DNA of 18,239 bases from an uncultured Eubacteriales bacterium (GCA_934477985.1 CAKSOR010000004.1:1-18239), one strand, 5' to 3'. Positions 7,144-14,404 are shown, counted from the first letter of the stretch. The notes: generated by a model from the letters alone, not told the origin. Program-made: numbers and translations.

Positions 7144-7923
7144 TTATTTCGCGGCTTCAACAAGCGAATCAAACCTCAGCGTATCGCAAGCCTTTTCGCA
7201 GAGCGCAATCAGCGCGTCGTGCCCCTTCCTTACGTCAAAGCAGGTGACCTTTGCGTCTCCGAGCGTTGAGTAGCTCATCGCGCCGTTCTTTTGGAGATAC
7301 TCCTCAAGCAGCGGGAAATGCTTCGACGCCCAATAAAAATCGGCATTCATGTGCGGCAGCTCATGACGTCTGCCCTCCGCGTCAATCGTGACCGCGTCGA
7401 AGTACTTCCCGGGCTCTTCGGGGAACGGGTTGACCTCCTCGTCGATCGAGTGCATGTAGGTGTTGCGCTCAAGTCCGACGCCGATCATCAGCACCTTCGC
7501 GTTCACATCGCAGAACCTGCCCCAGACGCCCTTGACCGGCGTTCTCGAGCGGGTGTTCTCCTCGCCCGCGACAAACGCCTCGCAGTTCTCTCCGAACGCC
7601 GCGACCGAGTGAGTCGGGTGCAAAGAGCGAACCGCGTTCTCACGCCTGAAAGCCTCCTTCGCGCAGATCTGCGGGAAGACTCCGATGTTCGGCACAGTTT
7701 CGCGCACATCGTAGACCGGGTTCGCGCGGTTTACGACCGCCCAGGTGTGCGTCGGGACGATCAGCATGCCGTCGGGCAGAAGCTCTGTATAGTAATCGAG
7801 CAGTCCTTCAGCGCCGCCCTCGATTCCGCCGATGCTCTTCAGCGACGTGTGAACCGCGACATAGCTGTCGGACTTTATTCCGAGCTCGCCGAACATTTTC
7901 GCGACGTCCTGTTTGTTTATCAT
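7144..7923 (-). CDS. AAC(3)-family N-acetyltransferase (aminoglycoside acetyltransferase-like)
   Basis: This 259-residue protein starts at the ATG at 7923, with GAGGG seven bases upstream. The frame runs open further upstream through the neighbouring gene, but that extension is antisense-like and Ser-rich. Family motifs are HTSLKSIGGIEGG (25-37), LPDGMLIVPTHTW, SLHPTHSVAAFG (100-111) and the catalytic-region NTYMHSIDEE (154-163). Members transfer acetyl from acetyl-CoA to the 3-amino group of 2-deoxystreptamine drugs, but many chromosomal relatives such as YokD are not proven resistance enzymes. Nothing nearby suggests a resistance cassette, so I infer a housekeeping substrate. It is the last gene of the DUF5685 operon. 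Confidence 0.85.
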   Translation of the reverse strand: MINKQDVAKMFGELGIKSDSYVAVHTSLKSIGGIEGGAEGLLDYYTELLPDGMLIVPTHTWAVVNRANPVYDVRETVPNIGVFPQICAKEAFRRENAVRSLHPTHSVAAFGENCEAFVAGEENTRSRTPVKGVWGRFCDVNAKVLMIGVGLERNTYMHSIDEEVNPFPEEPGKYFDAVTIDAEGRRHELPHMNADFYWASKHFPLLEEYLQKNGAMSYSTLGDAKVTCFDVRKGHDALIALCEKACDTLRFDSLVEAAK

Positions 7924-7933
7924 GACAAATCCC

Positions 7934-8458
7934 TCACTTTTTGAAGTAATTCCCGAGTCCGAGCGCCTTGCGGAGCTTGACCATATAGAGCACGACCATT
8001 TCAGAGACGGCGATGTCATAGAGCACGAAAACTCCGTTGCAGAGCAGATAGACGAGCCAGTTATAGCCGAGATCGGTGTCCGGGAGCTTGAAAACATAGT
8101 TGCAGAGGAAAATCAGCAGCGTCAGCATCGAGTTGAAGTACGAGAGCTTCAGTATCCACGAGACGACGAAATGCAGTCTCTCGAACATCGACTTGAGTAT
8201 CGGGTAGATACCGCCGAAGATCATGTAGAGTATCGCCGCGAATTTCGACGGAAGCAGAAGCAGCGACAGCGTGCCGGTCACCAGCCAGACAAGGTAAGGG
8301 TACCAGCCGTGAAGCTCGATCACCGCCATAACGACAAGCAGCGAGGCGATCGCCACCATCGTCAGGTCGAGCATCGTGAACACCGAGCCGAGCAGCAGCA
8401 CGATGACGCCGAGAGCCGAGAGTATCGCGGAAAGCGCGATTTTTTTTGTGTTTTTCAT
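7934..8458 (-). CDS. Multi-spanning membrane protein, possibly ECF S-component-like
   Basis: This 174-residue protein starts at the ATG at 8458, with AAAGGA seven bases upstream; that site overlaps the upstream gene's TAA. It has five to six hydrophobic helices. The N-terminus (MKNTKKIALSAILSALGVIV) and the PxxILYMIFGGIYP-like region look like substrate-binding S-components of energy-coupling factor vitamin transporters, which begin with a short basic stretch and LxALLxAL. The resemblance is by eye only, and no substrate or partner ATPase gene is present. It lies 11 bases after the J-domain gene and 10 bases before the acetyltransferase gene, so it is clearly an operon member. Confidence 0.65.
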   Translation of the reverse strand: MKNTKKIALSAILSALGVIVLLLGSVFTMLDLTMVAIASLLVVMAVIELHGWYPYLVWLVTGTLSLLLLPSKFAAILYMIFGGIYPILKSMFERLHFVVSWILKLSYFNSMLTLLIFLCNYVFKLPDTDLGYNWLVYLLCNGVFVLYDIAVSEMVVLYMVKLRKALGLGNYFKK

Positions 8459-8469
8459 AGTCGGTTCCT

Positions 8470-9072
8470 TTAGCAGCAGGATATAAGGTCTCCGCCGCAG
8501 CACTCGCAGATGCAGTCGGCACAGATCAGTCCGGTGCAGAGATCACAGGGCGAATGTCCGATGTTCCGGGTATTGCGGTAGCTCTGACCGTAGCCCGAGG
8601 TCGTCTGCTTTATCCTGTCGAGCGTGTTCTTGTACTCGTCGTTCGCCGGGTCGAGGTAACACGCCGTCTCAAGATACTTCTGCGCGTCGTAGTACCAGCC
8701 GCGCTGGATGAGCACGCAGCCCTTGAGGAAGTTCCACTCAGCGCCGCGGTTCTGCTGACCGACCGCGTCGAGTATCAGCTCAGCCTCGGAATATCTCCGC
8801 TCGTTTATGAGCTCGCGGACCTTCGAGTAGTCGCTGTAGGCGCTCGACGAATATGATGAGCCGTCCGATGACGTGTGTCCCGAGGCGCGTTCCTTCTGGA
8901 TAGTGTCGTACGCCTCGTTGATCTCCTTCATCTTCTCCTCGACAAGGTCAGAGAGCGGATTGTTCACGTAATTGTCGGGGTGGTATTTTCTCGCGAGGTC
9001 GCGGTATGCTTTTTTTACTTCCTCGTCGGTCGCGTCACGCGAGATTCCGAGTACTTTGTACGGGTCGTTCAT
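8470..9072 (-). CDS. J-domain protein with cysteine-rich C-terminal tail
   Basis: In this 200-residue protein residues 1-65 form a DnaJ J-domain: YKVLGISRDATDEEVKKAYR, the essential HPD at 31-33, and EINEAYDTIQ. By family a J-domain docks on DnaK and stimulates its ATPase. A Ser/Tyr-rich linker follows, then a TPR-like helical region (about 85-150, YSEAELILDAVGQQ and YDAQKYLETACYLDP). The tail of about 27 residues (174-200) holds nine cysteines in C-x2-C, C-x-C and CC patterns. DnaJ's glycine-rich linker and substrate domains are absent, so this is a specialised co-chaperone. The tail could bind metal or anchor it at the membrane (inference). It starts five bases after the DUF5685 stop. Confidence 0.88.
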   Translation of the reverse strand: MNDPYKVLGISRDATDEEVKKAYRDLARKYHPDNYVNNPLSDLVEEKMKEINEAYDTIQKERASGHTSSDGSSYSSSAYSDYSKVRELINERRYSEAELILDAVGQQNRGAEWNFLKGCVLIQRGWYYDAQKYLETACYLDPANDEYKNTLDRIKQTTSGYGQSYRNTRNIGHSPCDLCTGLICADCICECCGGDLISCC

Positions 9073-9077
9073 AAATT

Positions 9078-9968
9078 TTAGTTCTCCAAACTGTCTTCAC
9101 GGCGGCAGATCGTCTCATCGGCGCGCGCGGGAAGTCCGAGATAGATGATGTTCCTGATAATTTCGAGAAAATCGGGTTCTTTGTCAATCAGCTCAACGGC
9201 GCGCGAGAGCCCGTCGAGCTCCATTGTCAGCGAAACCTTCAGCGCGGGACGGCGCTTTTCAAACTCCGCGAGCGTCTCTCCGTCCGGCTTTCCATTGAGC
9301 CTGAAGGGATTATAGCGCCCCCTTTTAAGGTCGTCCAGTAGGTCGTCAGCCGCGTCGAGAATGTAGATGAACCGCCCGAGATGCCGTCCGATCTCGGCGG
9401 CGATCCGCGCGTCCGCGCCGTCGAAGCCGTATGAGGAGACCGCGGTCATCAGCTCGCCGAAAATATCCGCGGCGGCGTCTGGTGAGTATGTACGCGCCGA
9501 CTCGAGCTCCGCGAGCGCCGAGAGCTTATCCGAGATCAGGGCGTCAAGCGCGTTTATATCCGGCGATCCGGCGCGCAGAGCCTTTTTTCGCATCGAATAC
9601 GCCGCGGGAAGCAGCGCCCTCGCCGAGAGCCGCTTTGATCCGCGCTCGTCCGAAATGTCATCGCGCAGCTTCCAGTAGGTCAGCAGAGCGCTGACTCTGG
9701 CGCAGTAATCGAGCTCGGGCGCGCCGACAAGCACTCCGCGCTTCTTTGCCGGGTGAGCGAGACAGCGGCGCTTTTCGATCCGTCCGTGCTCCCCGGTGAG
9801 CGCCATGCGGAAGAGCGCCAAAAATACGAAATCATAGCTCAGCGTCAGCTTCGAGACGCAGCTGGTGTTCCGCCCCAGAGAGGCGCAGAGCCCGCAGTAA
9901 ACGCTCTTGTAGAGCTCGTATTCCTTTACCTTCAGCTCCGCCGGGATGGGTTTTATATATCCGAACAA
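9078..9968 (-). CDS. DUF5685 family protein
   Basis: This is a 296-residue protein. I place the start at the TTG at 9968, where a GGAGGTGGAG site lies just upstream and the protein begins MFGYIKPIPAELKVKEYELY, as expected for DUF5685. The frame is open to 10106, but the extra residues look non-coding. Features are YCGLCASLG near the N-terminus, a mostly helical body, and IYILDAADDLLDDLKRGRYNPF at about two thirds. The family has no established function that I know. The Asp-rich helix followed by an NPF turn recalls metal-binding helices of isoprenoid-synthase folds, but this is only visual. It heads an operon with the J-domain protein, a pairing that fits a chaperone-linked role. Confidence 0.82.
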   Translation of the reverse strand: MFGYIKPIPAELKVKEYELYKSVYCGLCASLGRNTSCVSKLTLSYDFVFLALFRMALTGEHGRIEKRRCLAHPAKKRGVLVGAPELDYCARVSALLTYWKLRDDISDERGSKRLSARALLPAAYSMRKKALRAGSPDINALDALISDKLSALAELESARTYSPDAAADIFGELMTAVSSYGFDGADARIAAEIGRHLGRFIYILDAADDLLDDLKRGRYNPFRLNGKPDGETLAEFEKRRPALKVSLTMELDGLSRAVELIDKEPDFLEIIRNIIYLGLPARADETICRREDSLEN

Positions 9969-10154
9969 GGCTCCACCTCCGGCGAAATTTTCAGGGATAG
10001 GCAGTATAATTGGAGTTCCTGCGTTGAAAAGGCTTGAATTCAGGGGCTTTTCAGCGCAAAAACGCCCTTGCATCAACGTTTCCCTATAATATTGTACTCC
10101 CGACATTTTTGTTCAGGCTTAAATTTGCTTGAACTTTTTGTAAATTATAGGATT

Positions 10155-11135
10155 TCAGAGGAGCTTCGAGATGAACGCGGTCAGCTCGTCCGCCACGCGC
10201 GCCTGTCCCTTCTCGTTCGGGTGTCCGACCGCGCCCTTCTCGCCGGCTTCGGGAGTGGTGTCCGCGGTCGGGAGATAGTGCAGCTTCGGGTCGATCTTTG
10301 CCTTTATCACGCGGTCAAGGACGCCGTTGAACTTATTTCCCATCATGCCGTAGAGCCAGATCACCTGCGTGTCGGGATAGACCTCGCGGACTCTCGTGAG
10401 GAACTTGTCCGCGCCGACCTCGAAATCCTCAAGGGAAGTCGGACCTCCGTCGTTGGTTCCGGCGTTGATGACCAGCACGTCGGGTGTCCAGGAAGAGAAA
10501 TCGTGCGGGTCGCGCACCTGCCTGAGCTCATGCTCAAAGAACTCGGGAACGCGGTATCCGACCTCGCCGCTGCACGCGTGAACTATTCCCTGCCCCGAGA
10601 CCGCCTCGACGCGTATGTCAGCGCCGAAACGCGCGGCGGTGAGATACGCAAAGGTGCGCGTGGTGTCCTCGTCGCGCGTGCGGAAGACCGGGAAACCCGC
10701 GTCAGCGATATCGCCGTAACCGCAGGTTATCGAGTCGCCAAGGAACTCGAATCTGAGCTTGTACTCAGGCGGTGGGAGGATGACCGGATCGTCACCGACA
10801 AGCTCGAGAGTCTCGAATTTGAGCAGTCGGTCGCCCTCGCTGAGCTTTACGATTCTGAGATGATGTTCGCCCGCGGGGATGTCCTCGATCATCAGCGTCT
10901 CGGCGCCGGTCGTGACCGCGAACTTAGGAAGGCGCTTTCCATCGAGGAATACGCCGAGATAGCAGGGCTGATCGGCTCTGTAGTCAGGGACGAAGTTTAT
11001 GTTGACGCGCTCGGCGGAGAAGTTCATCTCGAAGCCGCTGGCGCTCCAGTTGAGAGCCAGCACGCCGGTTTCGGTGTAGATGTGGCGACCGTTCACCTTG
11101 ATCGGCAGGTCGCGGAATGTGTAGGTTTTTCGCAT
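10155..11135 (-). CDS. CE2-type SGNH carbohydrate esterase (acetyl-xylan esterase-like)
   Basis: This 326-residue protein has two parts. A beta-sandwich domain covers about 1-120 (VNGRHIYTETGVLALNWSASGFEMNF, then YLGVFLDGK). An SGNH hydrolase domain follows with FLGDSITCGYG (catalytic Ser135), Gly in AVSGQGI, INAGTND (Asn228) and GHPNEKGQ (His305). This two-domain plan is that of family CE2, which removes acetyl groups from xylan or gluco-oligosaccharides. There is no signal peptide, so it acts in the cytoplasm. AGAGGA lies eight bases before the ATG. It sits 55 bases after the CNNM transporter gene on the same strand, and about 5 kb from the GH10 gene, whose product would give suitable substrates. 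Confidence 0.88.
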   Translation of the reverse strand: MRKTYTFRDLPIKVNGRHIYTETGVLALNWSASGFEMNFSAERVNINFVPDYRADQPCYLGVFLDGKRLPKFAVTTGAETLMIEDIPAGEHHLRIVKLSEGDRLLKFETLELVGDDPVILPPPEYKLRFEFLGDSITCGYGDIADAGFPVFRTRDEDTTRTFAYLTAARFGADIRVEAVSGQGIVHACSGEVGYRVPEFFEHELRQVRDPHDFSSWTPDVLVINAGTNDGGPTSLEDFEVGADKFLTRVREVYPDTQVIWLYGMMGNKFNGVLDRVIKAKIDPKLHYLPTADTTPEAGEKGAVGHPNEKGQARVADELTAFISKLL

Positions 11136-11162
11136 TGTGCTATTCCTCTTTCAACATAACAA

Positions 11163-11180
11163 GGCGACCTCGCGGTCGCC
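11163..11180 (-). terminator. Hairpin between the CNNM transporter and the esterase
   Basis: A perfect 7-bp stem GGCGACC/GGTCGCC has a TCGC loop, in the 55-base gap. On the minus strand (the direction of both genes) no clear T-run follows. On the plus strand ATATTTTTTA follows, but no plus gene ends there. It may weakly separate the two minus genes or stabilise RNA ends. Confidence 0.4.
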
Positions 11181-11190
11181 CTGATATTTT

Positions 11191-12468
11191 TTATGCCTTG
11201 GCGTTCTCCTCTTCGGCTTCCTCGGGCTCGATTCGCTCGGCGCGTATCTTCTCCACGAGCTTTCCGTCGGTCTTCAGAACCGTCACGTGAAGTCCCTCCG
11301 CGTCGAAGCTGTCGCCCTCGTTCGGGAGCTCTCCGCAGACTCTCGTCACCCAGCCGTTCACCGTCTGGGGGAGTTCATCGTCGTCGTCCGGCTCAATCTC
11401 AAAGAATCCGAACAGGTCGTCGGGGCTCGCTATGCCCGCGACTATGACGCTTCCGTCGGGTTCGGGAGTCATCAGCTCGACGACTTCGTCGTGCTCATCC
11501 CAGATCTCGCCGACCAGCTCCTCAAGTACATCCTCGAGCGTCGCGATACCCATCGTGCCGCCGTAATCGTCGAGCACGACCGCCATGTGCGCCTTCTCGC
11601 GCTGGAAGCATGACAACAGCTTCGAGATCTTTATGTGGCAGGGGACGTTCAATGCCTTTCCAAGCACCGACGCGATGTCTCCGCCGCCGTTCTGGCGCAT
11701 GTGATAAAAGTCCTTTTCGTGCAGGACGCCGATTATATCGTCAATAGAGTTCTTGTAGACCGGGAGTCTGGAGTATCCGGACTCGTGAAAAACCTCGGCT
11801 ATCTCATCCATTGTCGCGTCCTCTGGAACAGCGACGATGTCGACACGCGGGGTGATTATGTCAGCCGCCTCGACGTCGTCGAATTCGATCGCCGAGCGGA
11901 TGAGCTCGCCCTCCTGCTCGCCGATTCCGCCGTCGTGCTCAGCCTCGTCGACAATTGTAATAAGCTCGTCGCCGGTCATCGCGGTGTCGCCGCTGAATTT
12001 GAAGATCTTCGCGAGCAGGCGCTTCCACTGTCTGAACAGGAAATTCACCGGCGTGAAGAGCGTCTTCAGCGTGCCGATAAAGGGCGCGATGAACTTCGCG
12101 AAGCTGTCCGGAGACTCCTTCGCGATGGATTTCGGCGAGACTTCGCCGAAGATGAGAACCACAACAGTCGACACAGCGGTCGATATTCCGGCGCCGTTCG
12201 ACGGAAACCATTCTACAAAGAGCAGGGTCGCCATCGATGCGAGCAGAATATTTACGATGTTGTTTCCGATAAGTATTGTTGAGAGAAGCGCGTCGTAATC
12301 GTCGGCGAGCTTCATTACGCGCTGCGCCCTTTTGTCGCCGTCAGACGCCATAGTCTTCATCCGCACGCGGTTGAAGGAGAGAAACGCGGTCTCGGTCGCC
12401 GAGAATATCGCCGACATAACGAGACAGAAAAAGATAACGATCAGCTTGATTGTACTGCCATCGCCCAT
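11191..12468 (-). CDS. CNNM/HlyC-CorC family divalent cation transporter
   Basis: This 425-residue protein has an N-terminal DUF21/CNNM membrane domain (about 1-175, with the signature SAIFSATETAFLSFNRVR and IGNNIVNILLASMAT). A pair of CBS domains follows (about 205-325, ITPRVDIVAVP, YSRLPVYKNSIDDIIGVLHEKDF, AVVLDDYGGTMGIATLEDVLEELVGEI), then a C-terminal CorC/HlyC domain (about 340-415). Relatives export magnesium or other divalent cations, with CBS domains sensing nucleotide-magnesium. The old name hemolysin is misleading. The GGAGGAA site is unusually far from the ATG (13 bases). Transcription probably begins near 12670 from a good promoter, giving a leader of about 200 bases that overlaps a structured RNA on the other strand. 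Confidence 0.93.
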   Translation of the reverse strand: MGDGSTIKLIVIFFCLVMSAIFSATETAFLSFNRVRMKTMASDGDKRAQRVMKLADDYDALLSTILIGNNIVNILLASMATLLFVEWFPSNGAGISTAVSTVVVLIFGEVSPKSIAKESPDSFAKFIAPFIGTLKTLFTPVNFLFRQWKRLLAKIFKFSGDTAMTGDELITIVDEAEHDGGIGEQEGELIRSAIEFDDVEAADIITPRVDIVAVPEDATMDEIAEVFHESGYSRLPVYKNSIDDIIGVLHEKDFYHMRQNGGGDIASVLGKALNVPCHIKISKLLSCFQREKAHMAVVLDDYGGTMGIATLEDVLEELVGEIWDEHDEVVELMTPEPDGSVIVAGIASPDDLFGFFEIEPDDDDELPQTVNGWVTRVCGELPNEGDSFDAEGLHVTVLKTDGKLVEKIRAERIEPEEAEEENAKA

Positions 12469-12476
12469 GATATGTA
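12446..12476 (+). promoter_or_regulatory. Possible plus-strand promoter of the 6S-like RNA
   Basis: The sequence TGATATGTA (12468-12476) fits an extended -10 element, with TTGATT 19 bases upstream (12446-12451). It overlaps the first codons of the CNNM gene on the other strand. Transcription would start near 12482. The match is moderate and the spacing is long, so this is only a candidate. Confidence 0.35.
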
Positions 12477-12481
12477 AATTA

Positions 12482-12640
12482 TTCCTCCGTTAGGTTGTTG
12501 AGTTGTTCGTGAAATAAGGTTCGGCGGAACGCATATCAGGGGGGTACGGCGTCCTTGTTGGACGTCGATGGATGCCGTTTCCTACATCGGGCAGGTGTAG
12601 AGCCTTCGCCCATAAAAAAGTATCACACTCACTTTTTGTT
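12482..12640 (+). ncRNA. Structured RNA, candidate 6S RNA
   Basis: On the plus strand this region folds into a rod as 6S RNA does. The closing stem is GAGT and GTGA (12500-12503, 12509-12512) with TCACACTC (12623-12630). A second stem is GGCGGAA (12523-12529) with TTCGCC (12605-12610). An open bubble follows whose 3' side carries a hairpin CTACA/TGTAG (12582-12600) followed by AGCC. The terminal stem is ACGGCGTCC/GGATGCCGT (12546-12554, 12570-12578) plus GGG/TCC. T5 follows the closing stem at 12633-12637. The G-U pair in the terminal stem would be A-C on the minus strand, favouring plus. TGTTCG near the 5' end and AGCCTT after the hairpin also occur in E. coli 6S. By family 6S binds RNA polymerase holoenzyme and mimics an open promoter. 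The alternative is a structured mRNA leader of the CNNM gene. Confidence 0.5.
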
Positions 12641-12676
12641 TATTTACTCCGCACAAAAACGGTTAGTATTTCTTCT

Positions 12677-12705
12677 ATTATATCGTATTTTCGCGCGATT
12701 TGCAA
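12677..12705 (-). promoter_or_regulatory. Sigma-A promoter for the CNNM transporter gene
   Basis: On the minus strand there is TTGCAA (12700-12705), a 17-base spacer and a perfect TATAAT (12677-12682). Start is expected near 12670, about 200 bases before the CNNM ATG. It lies in the gap after the Nif3-like gene's stop, so the transporter has its own promoter. The long leader runs antisense through the 6S-like region. Confidence 0.8.
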
Positions 12706-12741
12706 CAGGTACAGACAATTGTTTACAAAATGTTAAATTTC

Positions 12742-13527
12742 TTAGTCGGTATAGGTGTACACCTCACCGCACTCGAAATATTTCACGCCGAGTTCTGGGT
12801 GCGACTTTTCGAGTCTGTCAGCCATAAGCCGCATTCCGTCGCGCTCAGAGCCGATGTGTCCGAGCACCAGAAGCGCCTTTCTGTGTCCCATCTGAGCCGC
12901 CTGTCTGACCCACTCGGCGAGCGCCCATTCGCAGACCTCTCCGGTCATCATGACCTCGCAGTCGTCCGAGCGCAGCTCCTCCGCGACTCCGCCTGGAGTG
13001 CCGAACATGCCTGAAATCTTCGTCATCGGCACATCAGCCGCGCCGGCGATCCTTATATGTTTTATGCCGACCTTCCTCTCGATATGCGCGGCAATCCCGC
13101 GCGGAGTCATCGGGCTGTCCAGCGTGACGCGCACAAGGTCGAACCCGCCGGGGAAATCCACCTTTCCGGGGAGCTCCATATACTTCATCTCGCCCTCGCA
13201 GATCTCGTCGTGCGCGGCGTAATGCGGGTGGTCGTGGTAGCGGCAGATTATTATGCCGGTAGACTCGATCAGAGCGCGCTTCTCAACCTCGAAGGCTTCG
13301 TCGGAGTGGTTGTCCATGTGGTTGAAGTAGGTCGGCTCGTGCACTATCAGAAGCTGCGCGCCCCACTCGTGCGCAGCCTTCACGACGTCTGGCGTCGCGA
13401 ACATCGAGACCGCGACCTTTGTCACCTCAGTGGTCTCAGGCGAACCCGACTTGAAGGTGTCGCAGGTGTTCTCGCCGACCTTTTCGGCGATTGTGAAGAG
13501 TTCGTTCATAAGTTCAGTTGCTTTCAT
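12742..13527 (-). CDS. Nif3-like dinuclear metal-centre protein
   Basis: This 261-residue protein carries the Nif3/DUF34 motifs: LLIVHEPTYFNHMD (59-72), RYHDHPHYAAHDEI (96-109) and LGHIGSERDG (222-231). Likely metal ligands are His63, one or more of His98-Asp99-His100, His224 and Glu228. Typical Nif3 proteins have HHP at the first motif; here it is HEP, so one ligand may differ. Nif3 proteins form toroidal hexamers with two metal ions per subunit and unclear physiological substrates. The ATG lies inside the 3' end of the AraC gene (14-base overlap), with AAGGAAG upstream, so the two are coupled. Its link to the regulator's sugar genes is unknown. Confidence 0.85.
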   Translation of the reverse strand: MKATELMNELFTIAEKVGENTCDTFKSGSPETTEVTKVAVSMFATPDVVKAAHEWGAQLLIVHEPTYFNHMDNHSDEAFEVEKRALIESTGIIICRYHDHPHYAAHDEICEGEMKYMELPGKVDFPGGFDLVRVTLDSPMTPRGIAAHIERKVGIKHIRIAGAADVPMTKISGMFGTPGGVAEELRSDDCEVMMTGEVCEWALAEWVRQAAQMGHRKALLVLGHIGSERDGMRLMADRLEKSHPELGVKYFECGEVYTYTD

Positions 13528-14404
13528 TTTGTTTTCTTCCTTTTCTCATCAGATTAATATCAAACGGCTGATAGAGCATCCGGTCGAGCAGATCGTCGCC
13601 GCGCTGCCTGCGGTATTCGGTCGGAGTGCAGCCGAATTCCTCGTTGAAATCCCGCAGCATGCTCCTCATGCTCTGATAGCCCGCGAGATCAGCCGCCTCG
13701 TTAAGGGTCATTCCGGGGTCGCTCTGTATCAGTCTCGCGACCTCGACCGTCCGGACGTGACTTATGTACTTCTTGACGCTCAGCCCGAAGGTCTCGCGGA
13801 AGCTCTCCGAAAGCGTCTGCTGGTTCATGAAAAGCGCCTTCGCGATGTCAGCCGTGCCGATCGGCTCGCGGAAATGGCGGTCGATGTAGATGACGGCGTC
13901 GGATATGCTCTTTGTCGAGCTCATGTTCGGGACAAGTCCGCAGCTGTTTATCGCCGCGCTTGTCAGAAAACGTGCCAGATGCCCCAGAAGCTCGCAGCGC
14001 TCAGGTGAGTTGTCGCTCTTGAACGGCGCCTCGCCGTTGATCCTGTACATGAGCTTCACCGCGCCAAGCGCGATCTGTTCGCTGTCGGTCATCACCGGAT
14101 CGGCGAAGGTGTTTCCGTCGAGCAGACTGTCGTAGCATCCGACCATACGGCGCGGCACGAGAACCAAATATATCTCGCCTCTCTCGAGCACTCTCGACCA
14201 GTGCGGCGTGAAGCTGGCTATCGCGACCATCTGCCCCGCCCCGGCGTAATGCTTTCTGCCGTTTATCCCGAAGCAGACGTATCCGTTCTCGACATACATG
14301 AACTCGAGGCAGTTGTGAACGAGTTCCCCACAGTAGGGCGTGACTTGCATCGTGGTCACGACAACATCTTCAGTGTCGCGAATGAGTTCGTATTTATATG
14401 GCAC
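13514..14404 (-). CDS. AraC-family regulator, divergent from the sugar-binding lipoprotein
   Basis: This 296-residue protein starts at a GTG at 14404, with AAAGGAG six bases upstream. An overlapping ATG at 14406 is out of frame. Residues 1-140 look like the cupin sensing domain (ELVHNCLEFMYVENGYVCFGINGRKHY, then MVAIASFTPHWSRV). Residues about 185-285 hold the two helix-turn-helix motifs (IGTADIAKALFMNQQTLSESFRETFG and MTLNEAADLAGYQSMRSMLRDFNEEFG) and the CTPTEYRR end. By position it should control the lipoprotein and GH10 genes across a shared 119-base region, and possibly itself. An inducer such as a xylo-oligosaccharide is inference. It is coupled to the Nif3-like gene downstream. Confidence 0.9.
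   Translation of the reverse strand: MPYKYELIRDTEDVVVTTMQVTPYCGELVHNCLEFMYVENGYVCFGINGRKHYAGAGQMVAIASFTPHWSRVLERGEIYLVLVPRRMVGCYDSLLDGNTFADPVMTDSEQIALGAVKLMYRINGEAPFKSDNSPERCELLGHLARFLTSAAINSCGLVPNMSSTKSISDAVIYIDRHFREPIGTADIAKALFMNQQTLSESFRETFGLSVKKYISHVRTVEVARLIQSDPGMTLNEAADLAGYQSMRSMLRDFNEEFGCTPTEYRRQRGDDLLDRMLYQPFDINLMRKGRKQNESN

Noticed and set aside
9969..10154. Promoter of the DUF5685 operon in the 186-base AT-rich gap
   Set aside because: TATAAT- and TATTAT-like boxes occur on the minus strand near 10147 and 10090, but none has a fair -35 at 16-18 bases, so I do not assign one. Nothing else was seen in this gap.
10068..11159. Long open frame on the plus strand opposite the CE2 esterase
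   Set aside because: No recognisable motif and no ribosome site; the opposite frame has the SGNH catalytic motifs. It is a GC-rich antisense frame.
12468..12670. Known metal riboswitch (M-box, yybP-ykoY) in the CNNM leader
   Set aside because: I could not match the conserved core of either class on the minus strand, and pairing is better on the plus strand.
12555..13014. Plus-strand open frames from 12555 and 12700 across the gap and the Nif3-like gene
   Set aside because: They cross the structured RNA and the promoter or run antisense to Nif3, with no protein motif and no ribosome site.
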